This document shows, piece after piece, positions 17,448 to 27,314 of a stretch of DNA of 35,317 nucleotides (position 1 is its first letter; each line of letters opens with the position of its first letter). The DNA is from Methanoregula sp. (GTDB taxonomy: Archaea > Halobacteriota > Methanomicrobia > Methanomicrobiales > Methanospirillaceae). The position numbers and the translations under genes are program-made. The DNA is taken from assembly GCA_003141335.1 (NCBI GenBank), contig PLLR01000045.1, positions 16,028 through 51,344 on the forward strand, given 5' to 3'. The notes beneath the pieces are model-generated. The model did no database searches and was not told the DNA's origin. It worked only from the letters and a program-made list of their open reading frames with translations.

Positions 17448-18371
17448 ATGGAAAAAAACGTGATCCTGAAAACGGTTATTTTTATCTTACTATTTTGTGT
17501 GTTCATATCCGGATGTATATCAGGTCAGGATTCCGGGAAAGGTATTATTCAACTTACCTCATCACCTTCCGGCGCTGAAGTATACCTGGACAACCAGTTT
17601 CAGGGAAGTACACCAGGCACCATTACCAATGTGGAACAGGGAAACCACACGCTTGAATTCCGGTACCCGGGATACCAGAGCTGGTCAGCAGGCATTTCGG
17701 TACCATCAGGTACATCCCATTTTTTTGCTGCATTGGCACCTTTTTCAAATACTCAGCTTCCCCAGGACATATCTCCGGCAACAACAACAACTCCCAAAAT
17801 TACGATTCGGGCAAGTAGAGATACAATGATTGTAGGAAACTCGATAGTATTTTCAGGTACGTGCGTTGGCTGTGACAAAGTTTTATTGACACTATTTGGA
17901 CCGGGAACATATACCAACGGGGTATCTCTGGTTCAACAAAACGTCAATGAAGTCGGTTCATGGAGTTATACCTGGAATCCGGGATTTTCTATCCAGTCAG
18001 GTTCATACATACTCGTAGCGGAGGATGCCCGGAAAACTACATCCGGCCGGGTTGAATTCTCCGTGGTGGGAGGGGGTATAGTTTCAATTACATCGAATAG
18101 TTTTTCAGTTGCCAAAGGAGATTCCCTGAGATTTTCTGGTCGATGCACAACGGGCGCTCAAAATGTTTTACTGGTATTATCTGGACCTGAACGATATTCC
18201 AGCGGTGTTGAAGTGGGTACGCTGTCTGTTATGGCTGATAAAACCTGGAGTTTTAAGTATACCCTTGATACTACCATGCCCACAGGAGTCTATACAATGA
18301 ATGTTTATGATATACCAAGAACAGCCTCCAGCACCACACAATTCACGGTCGGTTACGCATCAGACTCATAA
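17448..18371 (+). CDS. PEGA-domain lipoprotein with Ig-like repeats
   Basis: 307 aa from the ATG at 17448 (310 from the GTG at 17439). The lipoprotein signal is KNVILKTVIFILLFCVFISGC. A PEGA domain follows (about 30-95): IQLTSSPSGAEVYLDN...STPGTITNVEQGNHTLEFRYPGY. Two similar beta-sandwich repeats come next (about 115-205 and 210-300), each with a GNSI/GDSL...FSGxC start and a W-S-(Y/F)-x-(W/Y) strand, resembling surface repeats of Methanomicrobiales. It is probably a cell-surface protein. A hairpin plus T-run follows the gene. Confidence 0.8.
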   Translation: MEKNVILKTVIFILLFCVFISGCISGQDSGKGIIQLTSSPSGAEVYLDNQFQGSTPGTITNVEQGNHTLEFRYPGYQSWSAGISVPSGTSHFFAALAPFSNTQLPQDISPATTTTPKITIRASRDTMIVGNSIVFSGTCVGCDKVLLTLFGPGTYTNGVSLVQQNVNEVGSWSYTWNPGFSIQSGSYILVAEDARKTTSGRVEFSVVGGGIVSITSNSFSVAKGDSLRFSGRCTTGAQNVLLVLSGPERYSSGVEVGTLSVMADKTWSFKYTLDTTMPTGVYTMNVYDIPRTASSTTQFTVGYASDS

Positions 18372-18380
18372 CATACTTAC

Positions 18381-18413
18381 CAGGGATATCTCACTACTTC
18401 CCTGCTGTTTTTT
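18381..18413 (+). terminator. hairpin and T-run after the PEGA lipoprotein gene
   Basis: CAGGGA (18381-18386) pairs with TCCCTG (18399-18404) across a 12-base loop, followed three bases later by six T. It stands ten bases after the stop codon. Confidence 0.5.
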
Positions 18414-18519
18414 ACAAAAAAACGATCGATGCGCTCTGCCTTTGTCCTTGCAGTGTTTTCATCATTTTCATATCCACTGAAATTTCCGTATTAAATGCAC
18501 AGATCTGTAAAAAATCCGA

Positions 18520-18544
18520 TTTAATCATCCAAATGTTGATTAAA
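18520..18544. promoter_or_regulatory. inverted repeat upstream of the HEAT-repeat gene
   Basis: TTTAATCA (18520-18527) and TGATTAAA (18537-18544) are perfect arms around a 9-base spacer, 66 bases before the ATG at 18610. Nearly the same half-sites occur at 8668-8693 before the first 109-aa gene, so both may bind one regulator. Confidence 0.35.
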
Positions 18545-18609
18545 ACCCGGCACAGGTACCCGATACCTATTTGAAGGATTTTATACAAATATTCGTTCGG
18601 AGAACGTAC

Positions 18610-19815
18610 ATGGGCATTACAAAGAAATTCCTCAATATGTTTAAGTCAGGAAAAGGCGAGGAAGGGGGGGAAAAGGAGACGGAGGAAGCACAGTTCCGTG
18701 CGCAAAAGGTGCGCTACGAAAGCTTCCTCACGGCACTCAGTGAAGGCGATCTTGATACCCGGTGGAATGCAGTGCGATCGGTCGGCGACCTTGGCGAGCC
18801 ATTCATCGAACCGCTCATCCGTGGACTCAGGGATGAGTACTGGATCATCAGGCGCGGATCCGCAGATACTCTTGGGAAGATTGGCGCTCCTGCTGTTGGA
18901 CCGTTGATTGAGGCACTGCACGAACCAGGTGATGATGTACGGCAGGAAATCATCCGTGCGCTTCAATTGATCGGTGAACCATCGGTGGGTGCTTTAATTC
19001 AGGGGCTGAAACACAGCCACCCGTTTATCCGGAGAGGTTCTGTTCAGGCACTCGGGATCCTGGGTGAGACACGGGCTGTCCCCCAGCTCATTGAATCTCT
19101 CAAAGACCCCGATGCAATGGTCCGATACGAGAGCGCAGTTGCCCTCGGCCGCATCGGGAATCCACGGGCAATCGGGCCACTTATCGAAACACTCAATGAT
19201 GTAAAAGAGCCCGTCCGTATGGCCGCAATGGCAACACTCTGTTCCATCGGGGAGCCATCCATAGAGCCGCTTATCCATTCACTCATCGATCCAAATGAGG
19301 ATATCTGCCACAGGGCAACACTCGCTCTCGTCACTATTGGCGAGCCCGCTATGGATCCTTTGATCAAAGCGCTCGGTGATCAGAACCCGGGTATCCGCAA
19401 GGGTTCTGTAGAAGTGCTCGGGCAAATAGGGAACACACGGGCAATCCCTCCTATCATGGAGGCACTCCACGATCCCGAACGGTCAGTCCGTATTGAAGTC
19501 GTAAAAGCACTCGCGGCTCTTGGAGTTCCTGCCATTGCACCACTCATGCAGGTTTTCCGCACGGGAGATGCCATGGCGAGGACCAGCTCTATGGAAGCCC
19601 TCTGGATGCTCGGGCAGCCTGCGACCACGCCCCTGATCATGGTATTAAAGGATGATCAGAGTGATGTACGGAAGCGTGCAGCGCTCCTGCTCGGAGAGAT
19701 CGGCGACCAGAAAGCTGTTGATCACCTGGCCGGTCTTCTCACTGATGAAAATGTTGCCGTAAGACGGGAAGCATTCGAAGCGCTTGAAATGATCAAGAAA
19801 CGAACTGCCCAATAA
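18610..19815 (+). CDS. HEAT-repeat (PBS-lyase type) protein
   Basis: 401 aa from the ATG at 18610, which has GGAGA upstream; a frame extending to 18571 adds a leader with no support. After a charged head with a 7-G codon tract (GEEGGEKETEE), about twelve consecutive HEAT-like repeats of 30-31 residues fill the protein. The consensus resembles VRxxAxxALGxIGEPAIxPLIxALxDxxx. Such alpha-solenoids act as protein-binding scaffolds. Similarity to phycocyanobilin lyase repeats does not imply lyase activity. The partner is unknown. No signal peptide, so it is cytoplasmic. Confidence 0.9.
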   Translation: MGITKKFLNMFKSGKGEEGGEKETEEAQFRAQKVRYESFLTALSEGDLDTRWNAVRSVGDLGEPFIEPLIRGLRDEYWIIRRGSADTLGKIGAPAVGPLIEALHEPGDDVRQEIIRALQLIGEPSVGALIQGLKHSHPFIRRGSVQALGILGETRAVPQLIESLKDPDAMVRYESAVALGRIGNPRAIGPLIETLNDVKEPVRMAAMATLCSIGEPSIEPLIHSLIDPNEDICHRATLALVTIGEPAMDPLIKALGDQNPGIRKGSVEVLGQIGNTRAIPPIMEALHDPERSVRIEVVKALAALGVPAIAPLMQVFRTGDAMARTSSMEALWMLGQPATTPLIMVLKDDQSDVRKRAALLLGEIGDQKAVDHLAGLLTDENVAVRREAFEALEMIKKRTAQ

Positions 19816-19961
19816 TGCCCATCTATTCTTTTTTCCTCACCTTACTATTCAGTGAATTATTTTTTAGGATAGCAGGTTTTACTGCGATTGTTTGATAGTG
19901 AGGCGCCCTGAATCATTTTTTAGACGTAACCCTCATAACCTCCCGGATACCTTTTTCATTT

Positions 19962-21167
19962 ATGGTCTCGCTTGCAGATATCAAGGCAGCTGAAATAAGG
20001 ATTTCTCCGCACATCATCCACACTCCCCTCGTGCACTCTCCGACAATTTCTGAGATGGCCGGGGCGAATGTCTACCTTAAGCTCGAAACACTTCAGAAAG
20101 CGGGATCGTTCAAGGTGCGAGGGGCAACCAACAAGATTCTTTCTCATATCAATGCAATCAGGGAACAGGGTGTTATCGCAGCCTCAGCCGGAAATCACGC
20201 ACAGGGTGTTGCAGTAGCAGCACATTCTGCAGGCATTCCCGCTACTATCGTCATGCCGGAATGGTCTTCCCTCTCAAAGCAGGAAGCGACCAGAGGTTAT
20301 GGGGCACAGGTGATAATTCATGGCCAGACTTTAGAGGAGAGTATCGGGAGGGCACAGGAGATCGCATGTAGAGGGCAGCTCTTTATCCACCCGTACGATG
20401 ATGATGAGGTGATTGCCGGGCAGGGAACCATCGCGCTCGAGATCCTCGCTGATCTCCCGGAGACAGATATGATTGTTGTACCGGTCGGTGGGGGTGGTCT
20501 CATTGCCGGTATTGCAACCGCAGCAAAAGCAAAAAAGTCAGATATCACCATTATCGGGGCCCAGGCACGGGTGTGTTCGTCCGCCGCAGAGGCCGTACGG
20601 CAGGGGATCCCATGCCGGATTATGGCAGGAAAGACCATTGCTGATGGTATTCGCGTGGCAGAGACCGGCAGCCGGACACTACCCGTCCTGCAGCACTATG
20701 TCGATCACCTCGTACTTGCATCCGAAGAAGAGATCGCTGATGCAATGCTCCTGTTGCTCGAACGCAAGCACGTGGTTGCAGAAGGAGCTGGTGCAGTCCC
20801 GCTCGCCGTGTTCATGAACGGTTCAATCGATGTGATGTCGGGCAGCAATGTCGTGCTTGTGATCAGCGGGGGGAATATTGAAAGTGCCCAGCTCTTCCGG
20901 GTCATACGGCAATCGCTTGCCCGCCAGGGCCGGATCATGCACTTTTCGGTAATGCTCGATGATCAGCCCGGCACTCTCGCCCGGCTCCTTGCCGTGATCG
21001 CACAGGAACGGGGCAACATCCTCCATATCCACCACACGCAGGGAGAAAATGATCTCCCCGTGATGATGGCGAGAGTGAACATAGAGCTGGAGACACGAGG
21101 GCCGGTCCATATCGCAGCAATTAAAAAAGGGCTGGCGGATAACGGGTACGAGATCCGGATGGGGTGA
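19962..21167 (+). CDS. ilvA: threonine ammonia-lyase with C-terminal ACT domain
   Basis: 401 aa. This PLP enzyme converts threonine to 2-oxobutanoate and ammonia (EC 4.3.1.19). The PLP lysine is K51 in GSFKVRGA, the SAGNHAQGVA substrate loop lies near residue 75, and the phosphate-binding glycine loop GGGGLIAG is near 176. The C-terminal part (about 325-401: HFSVMLDDQPGTLARLL) is a single ACT domain, as in the shorter TdcB/IlvA forms, which suggests allosteric control by amino acids. Methanogens usually make 2-oxobutanoate by citramalate synthase, so this may be mainly catabolic. No ribosome site is obvious. Confidence 0.93.
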   Translation: MVSLADIKAAEIRISPHIIHTPLVHSPTISEMAGANVYLKLETLQKAGSFKVRGATNKILSHINAIREQGVIAASAGNHAQGVAVAAHSAGIPATIVMPEWSSLSKQEATRGYGAQVIIHGQTLEESIGRAQEIACRGQLFIHPYDDDEVIAGQGTIALEILADLPETDMIVVPVGGGGLIAGIATAAKAKKSDITIIGAQARVCSSAAEAVRQGIPCRIMAGKTIADGIRVAETGSRTLPVLQHYVDHLVLASEEEIADAMLLLLERKHVVAEGAGAVPLAVFMNGSIDVMSGSNVVLVISGGNIESAQLFRVIRQSLARQGRIMHFSVMLDDQPGTLARLLAVIAQERGNILHIHHTQGENDLPVMMARVNIELETRGPVHIAAIKKGLADNGYEIRMG

Positions 21168-21201
21168 AACCCCACCCGTCTGCATCCTGTGTTAAAAAGA
21201 G

Positions 21202-21867
21202 TTACAGCTCACCCATACCCTTCCAGTAATCGTACTCGTGCTTCCAGAGATCTTTGTTGAACATCACCATGCGCTTGAAGTACTCCCTGCGTTCAGCCAG
21301 AATTTTCTGCTGCGCCGGATCCTTCCACTTCGTCCTGATCGCATCAACAAGTTTCCTGCCGAGTTCCTTTGCCTGCTTTTCCGCAGGCACGATCGCTTCG
21401 GGATTTCCTAAAAAATTCACCCCAACCTTGCCAACCGTTGTCGCACCAAGGTGCAGCATCGCATCGTTCATATAATCCGCCACCTCGTCTGCCATTGAGC
21501 CGCCTGCTGTTGAGACAGCACAACCGTACTTTCCGGTAAAGGACTGGCAGTGGATCGCATCCGCCATCCGGTCGAACATGGTCTTGAGCTGGGCAGTGAC
21601 CGAGTTGATGTAATTCGGTGAGCCGAGCACGATACCATCGGCATCCAGCATCTTCTCCAGAAGCATCGGGAAATCGTCATCATGGATGCATTCCCCCTTT
21701 GCGTAACAGGTACCGCATGCTGTACAGTACTTAATCTCAAGACCGCAGATGTCCACAAACGTTACATCCGCTCCACTCTGCCGTGCTCCCTCAAGGACTC
21801 CCATAACAAGAAGGCGGGTCTGGCTTTTTTCCCTTTTCGGACTCCCGTTGATGCCGATAATTTTCAT
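21202..21867 (-). CDS. iron-sulfur flavoprotein (Isf/NADPH-dependent FMN reductase family)
   Basis: 221 aa. A flavodoxin-like fold opens with IIGINGSPKREKSQT, the FMN-phosphate loop. Cysteines C48, C51, C54 and C60 form the compact C-x2-C-x2-C-x5-C motif of methanogen iron-sulfur flavoproteins, which binds a [4Fe-4S] cluster. LGSPNYINSVTAQLKTMFDR is the conserved FMN/dimer segment. Isf proteins pass electrons from ferredoxin, often to O2 or H2O2; the acceptor here is inferred only. The gene is convergent with the threonine ammonia-lyase gene. Confidence 0.9.
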   Translation of the reverse strand: MKIIGINGSPKREKSQTRLLVMGVLEGARQSGADVTFVDICGLEIKYCTACGTCYAKGECIHDDDFPMLLEKMLDADGIVLGSPNYINSVTAQLKTMFDRMADAIHCQSFTGKYGCAVSTAGGSMADEVADYMNDAMLHLGATTVGKVGVNFLGNPEAIVPAEKQAKELGRKLVDAIRTKWKDPAQQKILAERREYFKRMVMFNKDLWKHEYDYWKGMGEL

Positions 21868-22124
21868 GATGCATTCTCTATGTAAGGATGTTTGCTGGTA
21901 GGTAAAAAGGTGTGCGATGGAAAAAAATTCCCGTACCAGCAGCAGAACCAGTATGCTTGCGGGAATACACTTTTTTTCCCATTTGCCGGTATTTGCTTGC
22001 TATGGAAAAGCTTGCGCTCGTCACAGCCGGCTCATCCTCGTGATTTTTTCCTTATCGGGAATGCCAAACGAATAGGAACGAAAAGAATGAAAGATTTACC
22101 AGTTTTCCACAAATAGTATATTGT

Positions 22125-22751
22125 ATGAGCGGATTTGAACAGGATAATCCCTACCGGATCTCCAAAGTGCGGCTGGAAACGATGGTGGACACGATCTTTG
22201 CGTTTGCAATGACCCTCCTCATGCTCGGGATCACTGTGCCAGAGTCATCCATGAGCCAGACTGCCACTGATCTATCAGCGGATCTCGTAAAACTCATTCC
22301 GCAATTCGTCTTATTTGTCATCGCATTTCTGGTACTTGCCTTCTTCTGGATCGAACACCACCGCCAGTTTCATTACCTGAGGATCGTTGATCCAACCATC
22401 CTCCGGTTCAATATTGCTATCCTCATCTTCATCGTCCTGATCCCATTTACCACAGACGTGGCGGGGGCGTATGACGGTGTGCGGATCGCCGTGCTCCTCT
22501 TCCACGTAAATATCCTGATCGTCGGTGCTCTGTTTCTTGGCCAATGGATGTATATCTGCCGGTGCAGCCACCTCTGTGATGCTGAATTTGATTCCGCTAC
22601 GAAAAGAAACCGGTTCCTGCTCCTTGCAACTATCCCGTCCGTTGCGATCCTCGGCATTGTAGTGGCGTTTTTTTCACCCCCATACTCCCTGTTGGTCTAT
22701 CTTCTCGTCCCGTTCATCTTTACCATACGGCAGTTTACAGGAAACAAATAA
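22125..22751 (+). CDS. TMEM175-family (DUF1211) potassium channel-like membrane protein
   Basis: 208 aa with about six transmembrane helices. The first helix carries RLETMVDTIFAFAMTLLMLGI, matching the prokaryotic TMEM175 signature (R-x3-F/V-S/D-x2-F-A...MTLL), and HHRQFHYL follows helix three. Prokaryotic TMEM175 proteins form tetrameric K+ leak channels. The usual FSD triad is partly altered (MVD here), so selectivity is uncertain. No ribosome site is seen before the ATG. A damaged paralogue follows at 22817. Confidence 0.8.
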   Translation: MSGFEQDNPYRISKVRLETMVDTIFAFAMTLLMLGITVPESSMSQTATDLSADLVKLIPQFVLFVIAFLVLAFFWIEHHRQFHYLRIVDPTILRFNIAILIFIVLIPFTTDVAGAYDGVRIAVLLFHVNILIVGALFLGQWMYICRCSHLCDAEFDSATKRNRFLLLATIPSVAILGIVVAFFSPPYSLLVYLLVPFIFTIRQFTGNK

Positions 22752-22816
22752 ACACTAGCTATTCCCATTTTCATGAGAGCGATTCCGGAGTTGGTTACTC
22801 TGCCGGGGTATAGTAC

Positions 22817-23304
22817 GTGAGCGGACAGGAAACTACGGACAAATACGACCTGTCAAAGAACAGGCTGGAGGCGCTTTTTGACGCAATCTTTGCGTTTGCG
22901 ATGACGCTGCTTGTGACGGGCTTTGTTATCCAGCCGATCCCGGCACCTGATGCTGTGGTTGAACTCCCGGCCCGCATCGCCGCGATGAGCCCGGAATTCT
23001 TATCGTTTATAATCGCATTCTTTGTGCTCGCCTCGTTCTGGCTCCTCCATCACCGCCAGTTTCACTTTATCCACTTCGTCAATCCTCCACTTGTGCGGAT
23101 CACCCTGTTCATACTTGCCTTTACCGTGCTGATGCCATTTACCACCAATGTCAGCGGGGATTATTCCGGAGTGCAGGTTGCCGTTGACCTGTTCCATGCC
23201 ATTTAGGACTCGTCTGTTCTTTTGCATCACCGTCGTGGTCAATGGCAATCTACCTTCCGATACCACTCATATTCTTTATCAACAGGAGATACTTCACAGT
23301 CTGA
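22817..23304 (+). pseudogene. decayed second TMEM175-family gene
   Basis: From a GTG at 22817 the frame encodes 129 aa closely similar to the N-terminal two thirds of the preceding gene (RLEALFDAIFAFAMTLLVTGF; HHRQFHFIHF; FTTNVSGDYSGVQVAV) and stops at a TAG at 23204-23206, just after LFHAI. The lost C terminus survives in another frame from 23200 to the TGA at 23302-23304: SPSWSMAIYLPIPLIFFINR aligns with SPPYSLLVYLLVPFIFTIRQ of the intact copy. About 50 codons between LFH and the SP motif are missing. The simplest reading is an internal deletion that also shifted the frame. The 129-aa product could still be made. Confidence 0.8.
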
Positions 23305-23651
23305 ATGGTGATCTGCAGATAAAAAAAATCATAAGAGAAAAATTGTTTTAGTCCCGGTAGTTCCGGACAAAAACCTTTGTCTTCCGGATATGGGGTGTCC
23401 CTTAGATTGCAAGGAGCGCGACGGGGGAATGTTTTTCCTCTCTAAAAAAACAATTTTGCAGAATTATTATTCCGCCAATCCGGGGGGTAGTTTACAATCT
23501 GAACACATACGGTAAGCGAGAGTTTTTTTTATCGTGCCCCGCTGTGCTGAAAAATTTCAGGCTGTCTTTGCAAATCCCTGCAATGCTACCAATATTTTCG
23601 CAGTTAACGCCAGTTTGATTATCTCCTGCTGCAAAGGGTCATTGATACATC
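23305..23651. other. 347-base intergenic region with AT-rich inverted repeat
   Basis: No credible gene. It holds an 11-bp inverted repeat, AAAATTGTTTT at 23339-23349 and AAAACAATTTT at 23447-23457, and a run of eight T around 23525. The promoter of the beta-propeller lipoprotein should lie in its right half, but no clear TATA box stands out. Confidence 0.4.
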
Positions 23652-25799
23652 ATGTCACGCAGGAAACTCACCCTGGTCGCGCTTACCACGCTCGTGCTCA
23701 TCCTGGCATTGGTCATTGCCAGCGGCTGCATGGGCTCAACGGTAACAGCACCGGCAGGAGATATTAAAAAGTTTGGCTCGGCGGACGAAATCCGCGAGTA
23801 TATTAAGAACAACACACAGCTCGCACAGGATTCATATTACAGCACAAACGGGGCATTGGCAACGGACCACATGGGTGCTGTCCCGGCTATGGCAGTGCAG
23901 GAGTCATCAGCAAAGGGTGCTTCCCTGTCCGGTGCCCTCCCGTCAGCCGGAGGAATCGGGTCGCCCGACTATTCACAAACCAATGTGCAGGTCGCCGGGG
24001 TCGATGAACCGGACTTCGTGAAGAACGATGCCCGGTATATCTATGTAATTTCAGGCAGCACGCTTACGATAGTCGATGCGTACCCGGCATCATCGGCATC
24101 TGTTCTCTCAAAGACCGAACTGGAAGACACGCCCCGCGAGATCTTCATCAACGGTGACCGGCTTGTTATCCTGAAGACCGGCTCGGCAGAAGTTTCCGTC
24201 ACAGAAGACCAGCCAGTACCCGTTTCTGCCGAAAAGATGGCCATGATGCCCCCGCGGTACCCGTATTACCGCTCTGCACCGGTCACTCATGCAGTCTTTT
24301 ACGATATAAGTGACCGGGCACACCCGAAGGTGCTCAAAGACTACACCATTGACGGCGATTACGTAAACGCGAGGATGATAGGAGATATAGTATACCTGCT
24401 CTCCCGTGAGTCGGTGTACCCGTATGATGACCGGATCATCGTCCCCGCAGTGCGGGAGAATGCAAAGATTGTCGCGACACCGGATGTCTATTACTTCGAT
24501 AACCCTGAACAGCAGTACGACTTTACCACCGTCACCTCATTTGATGCCCGCAACGGTGCCACAAAGGATGCAAAGACGTACCTTGTCGGCAGCGGCAATA
24601 TCATCTATGTCTCGCCCGATGCGATGTACGTGAGTTACCAGACGTACCACAATATCTACCGCCCGATGGGGGGCATAGCGCAGCCCGCGATAAATGTGGT
24701 GCAGGGTTCTGTTGGTTCGGCAACCGGCATTGCGCGGGTATCATCACCCACCGTTGTGGAAGATTTCAACACCATGAGCGAGGTGGACAAACAGGCTGCC
24801 ATCGCAGAGATGAAGAGCGGAGAACAGGAGGCGATCCGCAAGCGCGAGATCGACCAGAGCACCACCATGATCCATAAGATCGGGATCAACAACGGTGCGA
24901 TCACCTACCTCGCAAAAGGTGAGGTGGCAGGATATCTTAAGAACCAGTTTGGCATGGACGAGTATAGTGGCAACCTCCGTGTGGCGACAACGTCAGATGT
25001 CTGGACTACCCGCGGACAGTACGAGTATAATAACGTCTTTGTGCTGGACGGTGCGATGAAGACGATCGGGTCACTCACGCACATCGCCGAGCAGGAGAAG
25101 ATCTACTCAACCCGGTTCATCGATGACCGGCTCTACATGGTCACGTTCAAACGCATCGACCCGTTCTTTGTGATCGACCTCTCGACCCCTGCCAGCCCGA
25201 AGATCCTCGGCAAACTCAAGATCCCCGGCTACTCCGATTACCTGCATCCCTATGATAAGAACCATATCATTGGTATCGGCAAGGAAACCGCAACAACCGA
25301 ATGGGGCGGTGTATCAACACAGGGGCTGAAGCTTGCGCTGTTCGATGTCTCTGATGTGGAGCACCCGAAGCAGATCGATACGGTGGAGATCGGTGATTCC
25401 GGTACAGACTCTGCCGCACTCACGGACCACCGGGCATTCCTCTTTGATAAGAACAAAAACCTGCTCGTGATCCCGGCACGGGTTGTCAAACAGATCGATA
25501 TGCCGGAGAAGTACAGCGGAGACCAGCAGCGGATCTGGTACGGGGCATACGTATTCGGTGTCACACCGGAGACCGGTTTTGTCCTGCGGGGCACCGTTGA
25601 GCACGGCACGATGGGGGGCTACGCGTGGTACGGTTCACCCAACGAAGTGACACGCTCGCTCTACATCGGAGACACGCTCTACACCCTCTCACAAAAACAG
25701 ATCCTTGCAAATTCCTTAAGCCAGATCAATACAACGATCGCTACTATCCAGCTGCCCGGGGGCGGGGATGTACTCTACCCGGATATGAAAGGAATTTAA
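23652..25799 (+). CDS. secreted beta-propeller lipoprotein (COG4880 type)
   Basis: 715 aa. The N terminus (SRRKLTLVALTTLVLILALV) is a signal peptide ending in a lipobox ASGC, with the cysteine at about residue 26. The rest matches the archaeal family of secreted proteins with a C-terminal beta-propeller domain. Typical phrases are TNVQVAGVDEPDFVKNDARY, YVISGSTLTIVDAYP, VEDFNTMSEVDKQ, TRFIDDRLYMVTFKRIDPFF and VIDLSTPASPKILGKL. The propeller may bind ligands at the cell surface; no catalytic residues are identifiable. It is probably monocistronic, and a T-run follows at about 25823. Confidence 0.88.
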   Translation: MSRRKLTLVALTTLVLILALVIASGCMGSTVTAPAGDIKKFGSADEIREYIKNNTQLAQDSYYSTNGALATDHMGAVPAMAVQESSAKGASLSGALPSAGGIGSPDYSQTNVQVAGVDEPDFVKNDARYIYVISGSTLTIVDAYPASSASVLSKTELEDTPREIFINGDRLVILKTGSAEVSVTEDQPVPVSAEKMAMMPPRYPYYRSAPVTHAVFYDISDRAHPKVLKDYTIDGDYVNARMIGDIVYLLSRESVYPYDDRIIVPAVRENAKIVATPDVYYFDNPEQQYDFTTVTSFDARNGATKDAKTYLVGSGNIIYVSPDAMYVSYQTYHNIYRPMGGIAQPAINVVQGSVGSATGIARVSSPTVVEDFNTMSEVDKQAAIAEMKSGEQEAIRKREIDQSTTMIHKIGINNGAITYLAKGEVAGYLKNQFGMDEYSGNLRVATTSDVWTTRGQYEYNNVFVLDGAMKTIGSLTHIAEQEKIYSTRFIDDRLYMVTFKRIDPFFVIDLSTPASPKILGKLKIPGYSDYLHPYDKNHIIGIGKETATTEWGGVSTQGLKLALFDVSDVEHPKQIDTVEIGDSGTDSAALTDHRAFLFDKNKNLLVIPARVVKQIDMPEKYSGDQQRIWYGAYVFGVTPETGFVLRGTVEHGTMGGYAWYGSPNEVTRSLYIGDTLYTLSQKQILANSLSQINTTIATIQLPGGGDVLYPDMKGI

Positions 25800-25959
25800 A
25801 AAAGAAAATAAAAAAGAAAATTTTTTTTACTGGTGTGGTGCGTTTTTTACCGGGATCCTGCAGCCGGGATTACAGCCAGATATATGAACCGCTCAAACTG
25901 AGGGGGATATTCCCATAAAATCCATTATCCCCTGCGCCCCATAGGTATAGGATTTCATC

Positions 25960-27252
25960 ATGCGCATTCCCATACAATCAGTTACACCGGCAAGCGGGCA
26001 GGCCGAAGTCTGTGGCTGGGTCCACGAGGTTCGGGATCTCGGCGGTCTTGCCTTCTTTTTGATCCGCGACCGGACCGGTATCATCCAGGTAACTATCCCT
26101 AAGAAGAAAGCTTCAGAGGCCGTGCTTGCCGCTGCAAAACAGGTCTCCCGCGAATCGGTTGTCCGTGTTTCAGGGACAGTAAAGGCGATTGACAAGGCAC
26201 CGGGCGGACGCGAACTCGTACCGGATGTATTTGAGATCATCAGCCTGGCCGACAGCCCGCTCCCCCTTGATGTTGTGGAGAAGGTACCGGCCGATCTCGA
26301 CACCCGGCTCGATGCCCGGTTCCTTGACGCCCGGAGACCCCGGGTCGCTGCCGTTTTCCAGATCCGCAGTGCTGCAATGCATGCCATCAACCAGTACCTG
26401 CATCACGAGGGATTCATCAATATCACCACCCCCAAGATCGTTGCCGCCGCAACTGAAGGCGGAACCGAACTGTTCCCCATCGCCTACTTTGACAAAGAGG
26501 CATTTCTCAACCAGAGCCCGCAGCTCTACAAACAGATGATGATGGCAGCAGGATTTGAGAAGGTCTATGAGATCGGGCCAATCTTCCGGGCCGAGGAGCA
26601 CAACACGACCAGGCACTTAAACGAGGCCACGTCGATCGATATCGAAGTCTCCTATGCAGATCATCTCGAGGTGATGCGCATCCTCGAAGCGCTGATCGTA
26701 AAAACCTACGAGTATGTCAGCGCGACCTGCGGCAACCAGCTCGCCTCTATCGGGATAACCGATTTTGTTATTCCAAAAGCCCCATTCCCCCGGCTCCCCT
26801 ACTGCGAAGCGATCGAGATCGCTGCAAAAAAGATCGAGGACCCGATCAAGTACGGCGATGATATCAGTCCCGCAGCAGAGAGGGCTATTGGTGCAGAAAT
26901 GGGCGGGCACTACTTCATTGTGGACTGGCCAAGCCAAATCCGCCCCTATTATGCCATGCCCTACGAGAACGATCCCTCTGTCTGCAAGGCATTTGATCTT
27001 ATGCACCCGAGAATGGAGTTATCAAGCGGGGCACAGCGTGTCCACCAGCATGATCTCCTCGTACAGCAGATCAAAAAGAAAGGATTGAATCCCGAGAGTT
27101 TCGAGTTCTACCTGCGCCCGTTCCGGTACGGCATGCCACCCCATGCAGGCTGGGGACTGGGAGCGGATCGGCTGGTTATGACGATGCTCGGGCTGTCAAA
27201 CGTGCGCGAGGCAGTGCTGTTCCCGCGTGACATGCACCGGCTGGTTCCCTGA
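25960..27252 (+). CDS. aspS: aspartyl-tRNA synthetase, archaeal type
   Basis: 430 aa, the archaeal/eukaryotic short form without the bacterial insertion domain. The N-terminal OB-fold anticodon-binding domain (about 1-110) contains VCGWVHEVRDLGGLAFFLIRDRTG. The class II catalytic core follows: motif 2 in GPIFRAEEHNTTRHLNE and motif 3 in GWGLGADRLVMTMLG near the C terminus. It charges tRNA-Asp with aspartate. Many archaeal forms are non-discriminating and also load tRNA-Asn for amidation, which cannot be settled from this window. Confidence 0.97.
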   Translation: MRIPIQSVTPASGQAEVCGWVHEVRDLGGLAFFLIRDRTGIIQVTIPKKKASEAVLAAAKQVSRESVVRVSGTVKAIDKAPGGRELVPDVFEIISLADSPLPLDVVEKVPADLDTRLDARFLDARRPRVAAVFQIRSAAMHAINQYLHHEGFINITTPKIVAAATEGGTELFPIAYFDKEAFLNQSPQLYKQMMMAAGFEKVYEIGPIFRAEEHNTTRHLNEATSIDIEVSYADHLEVMRILEALIVKTYEYVSATCGNQLASIGITDFVIPKAPFPRLPYCEAIEIAAKKIEDPIKYGDDISPAAERAIGAEMGGHYFIVDWPSQIRPYYAMPYENDPSVCKAFDLMHPRMELSSGAQRVHQHDLLVQQIKKKGLNPESFEFYLRPFRYGMPPHAGWGLGADRLVMTMLGLSNVREAVLFPRDMHRLVP

Positions 27253-27314
27253 CCACATCCTTTTTTATTGCCGCGGTTGATTCGGTTGTACAATTAATTA
27301 TCCGGATATTTTTT

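Noticed and set aside
18571-18609. extended N terminus of the HEAT-repeat protein
   Set aside because: The ATG at 18610 has its own ribosome site, and the extra residues do not resemble the repeat head.
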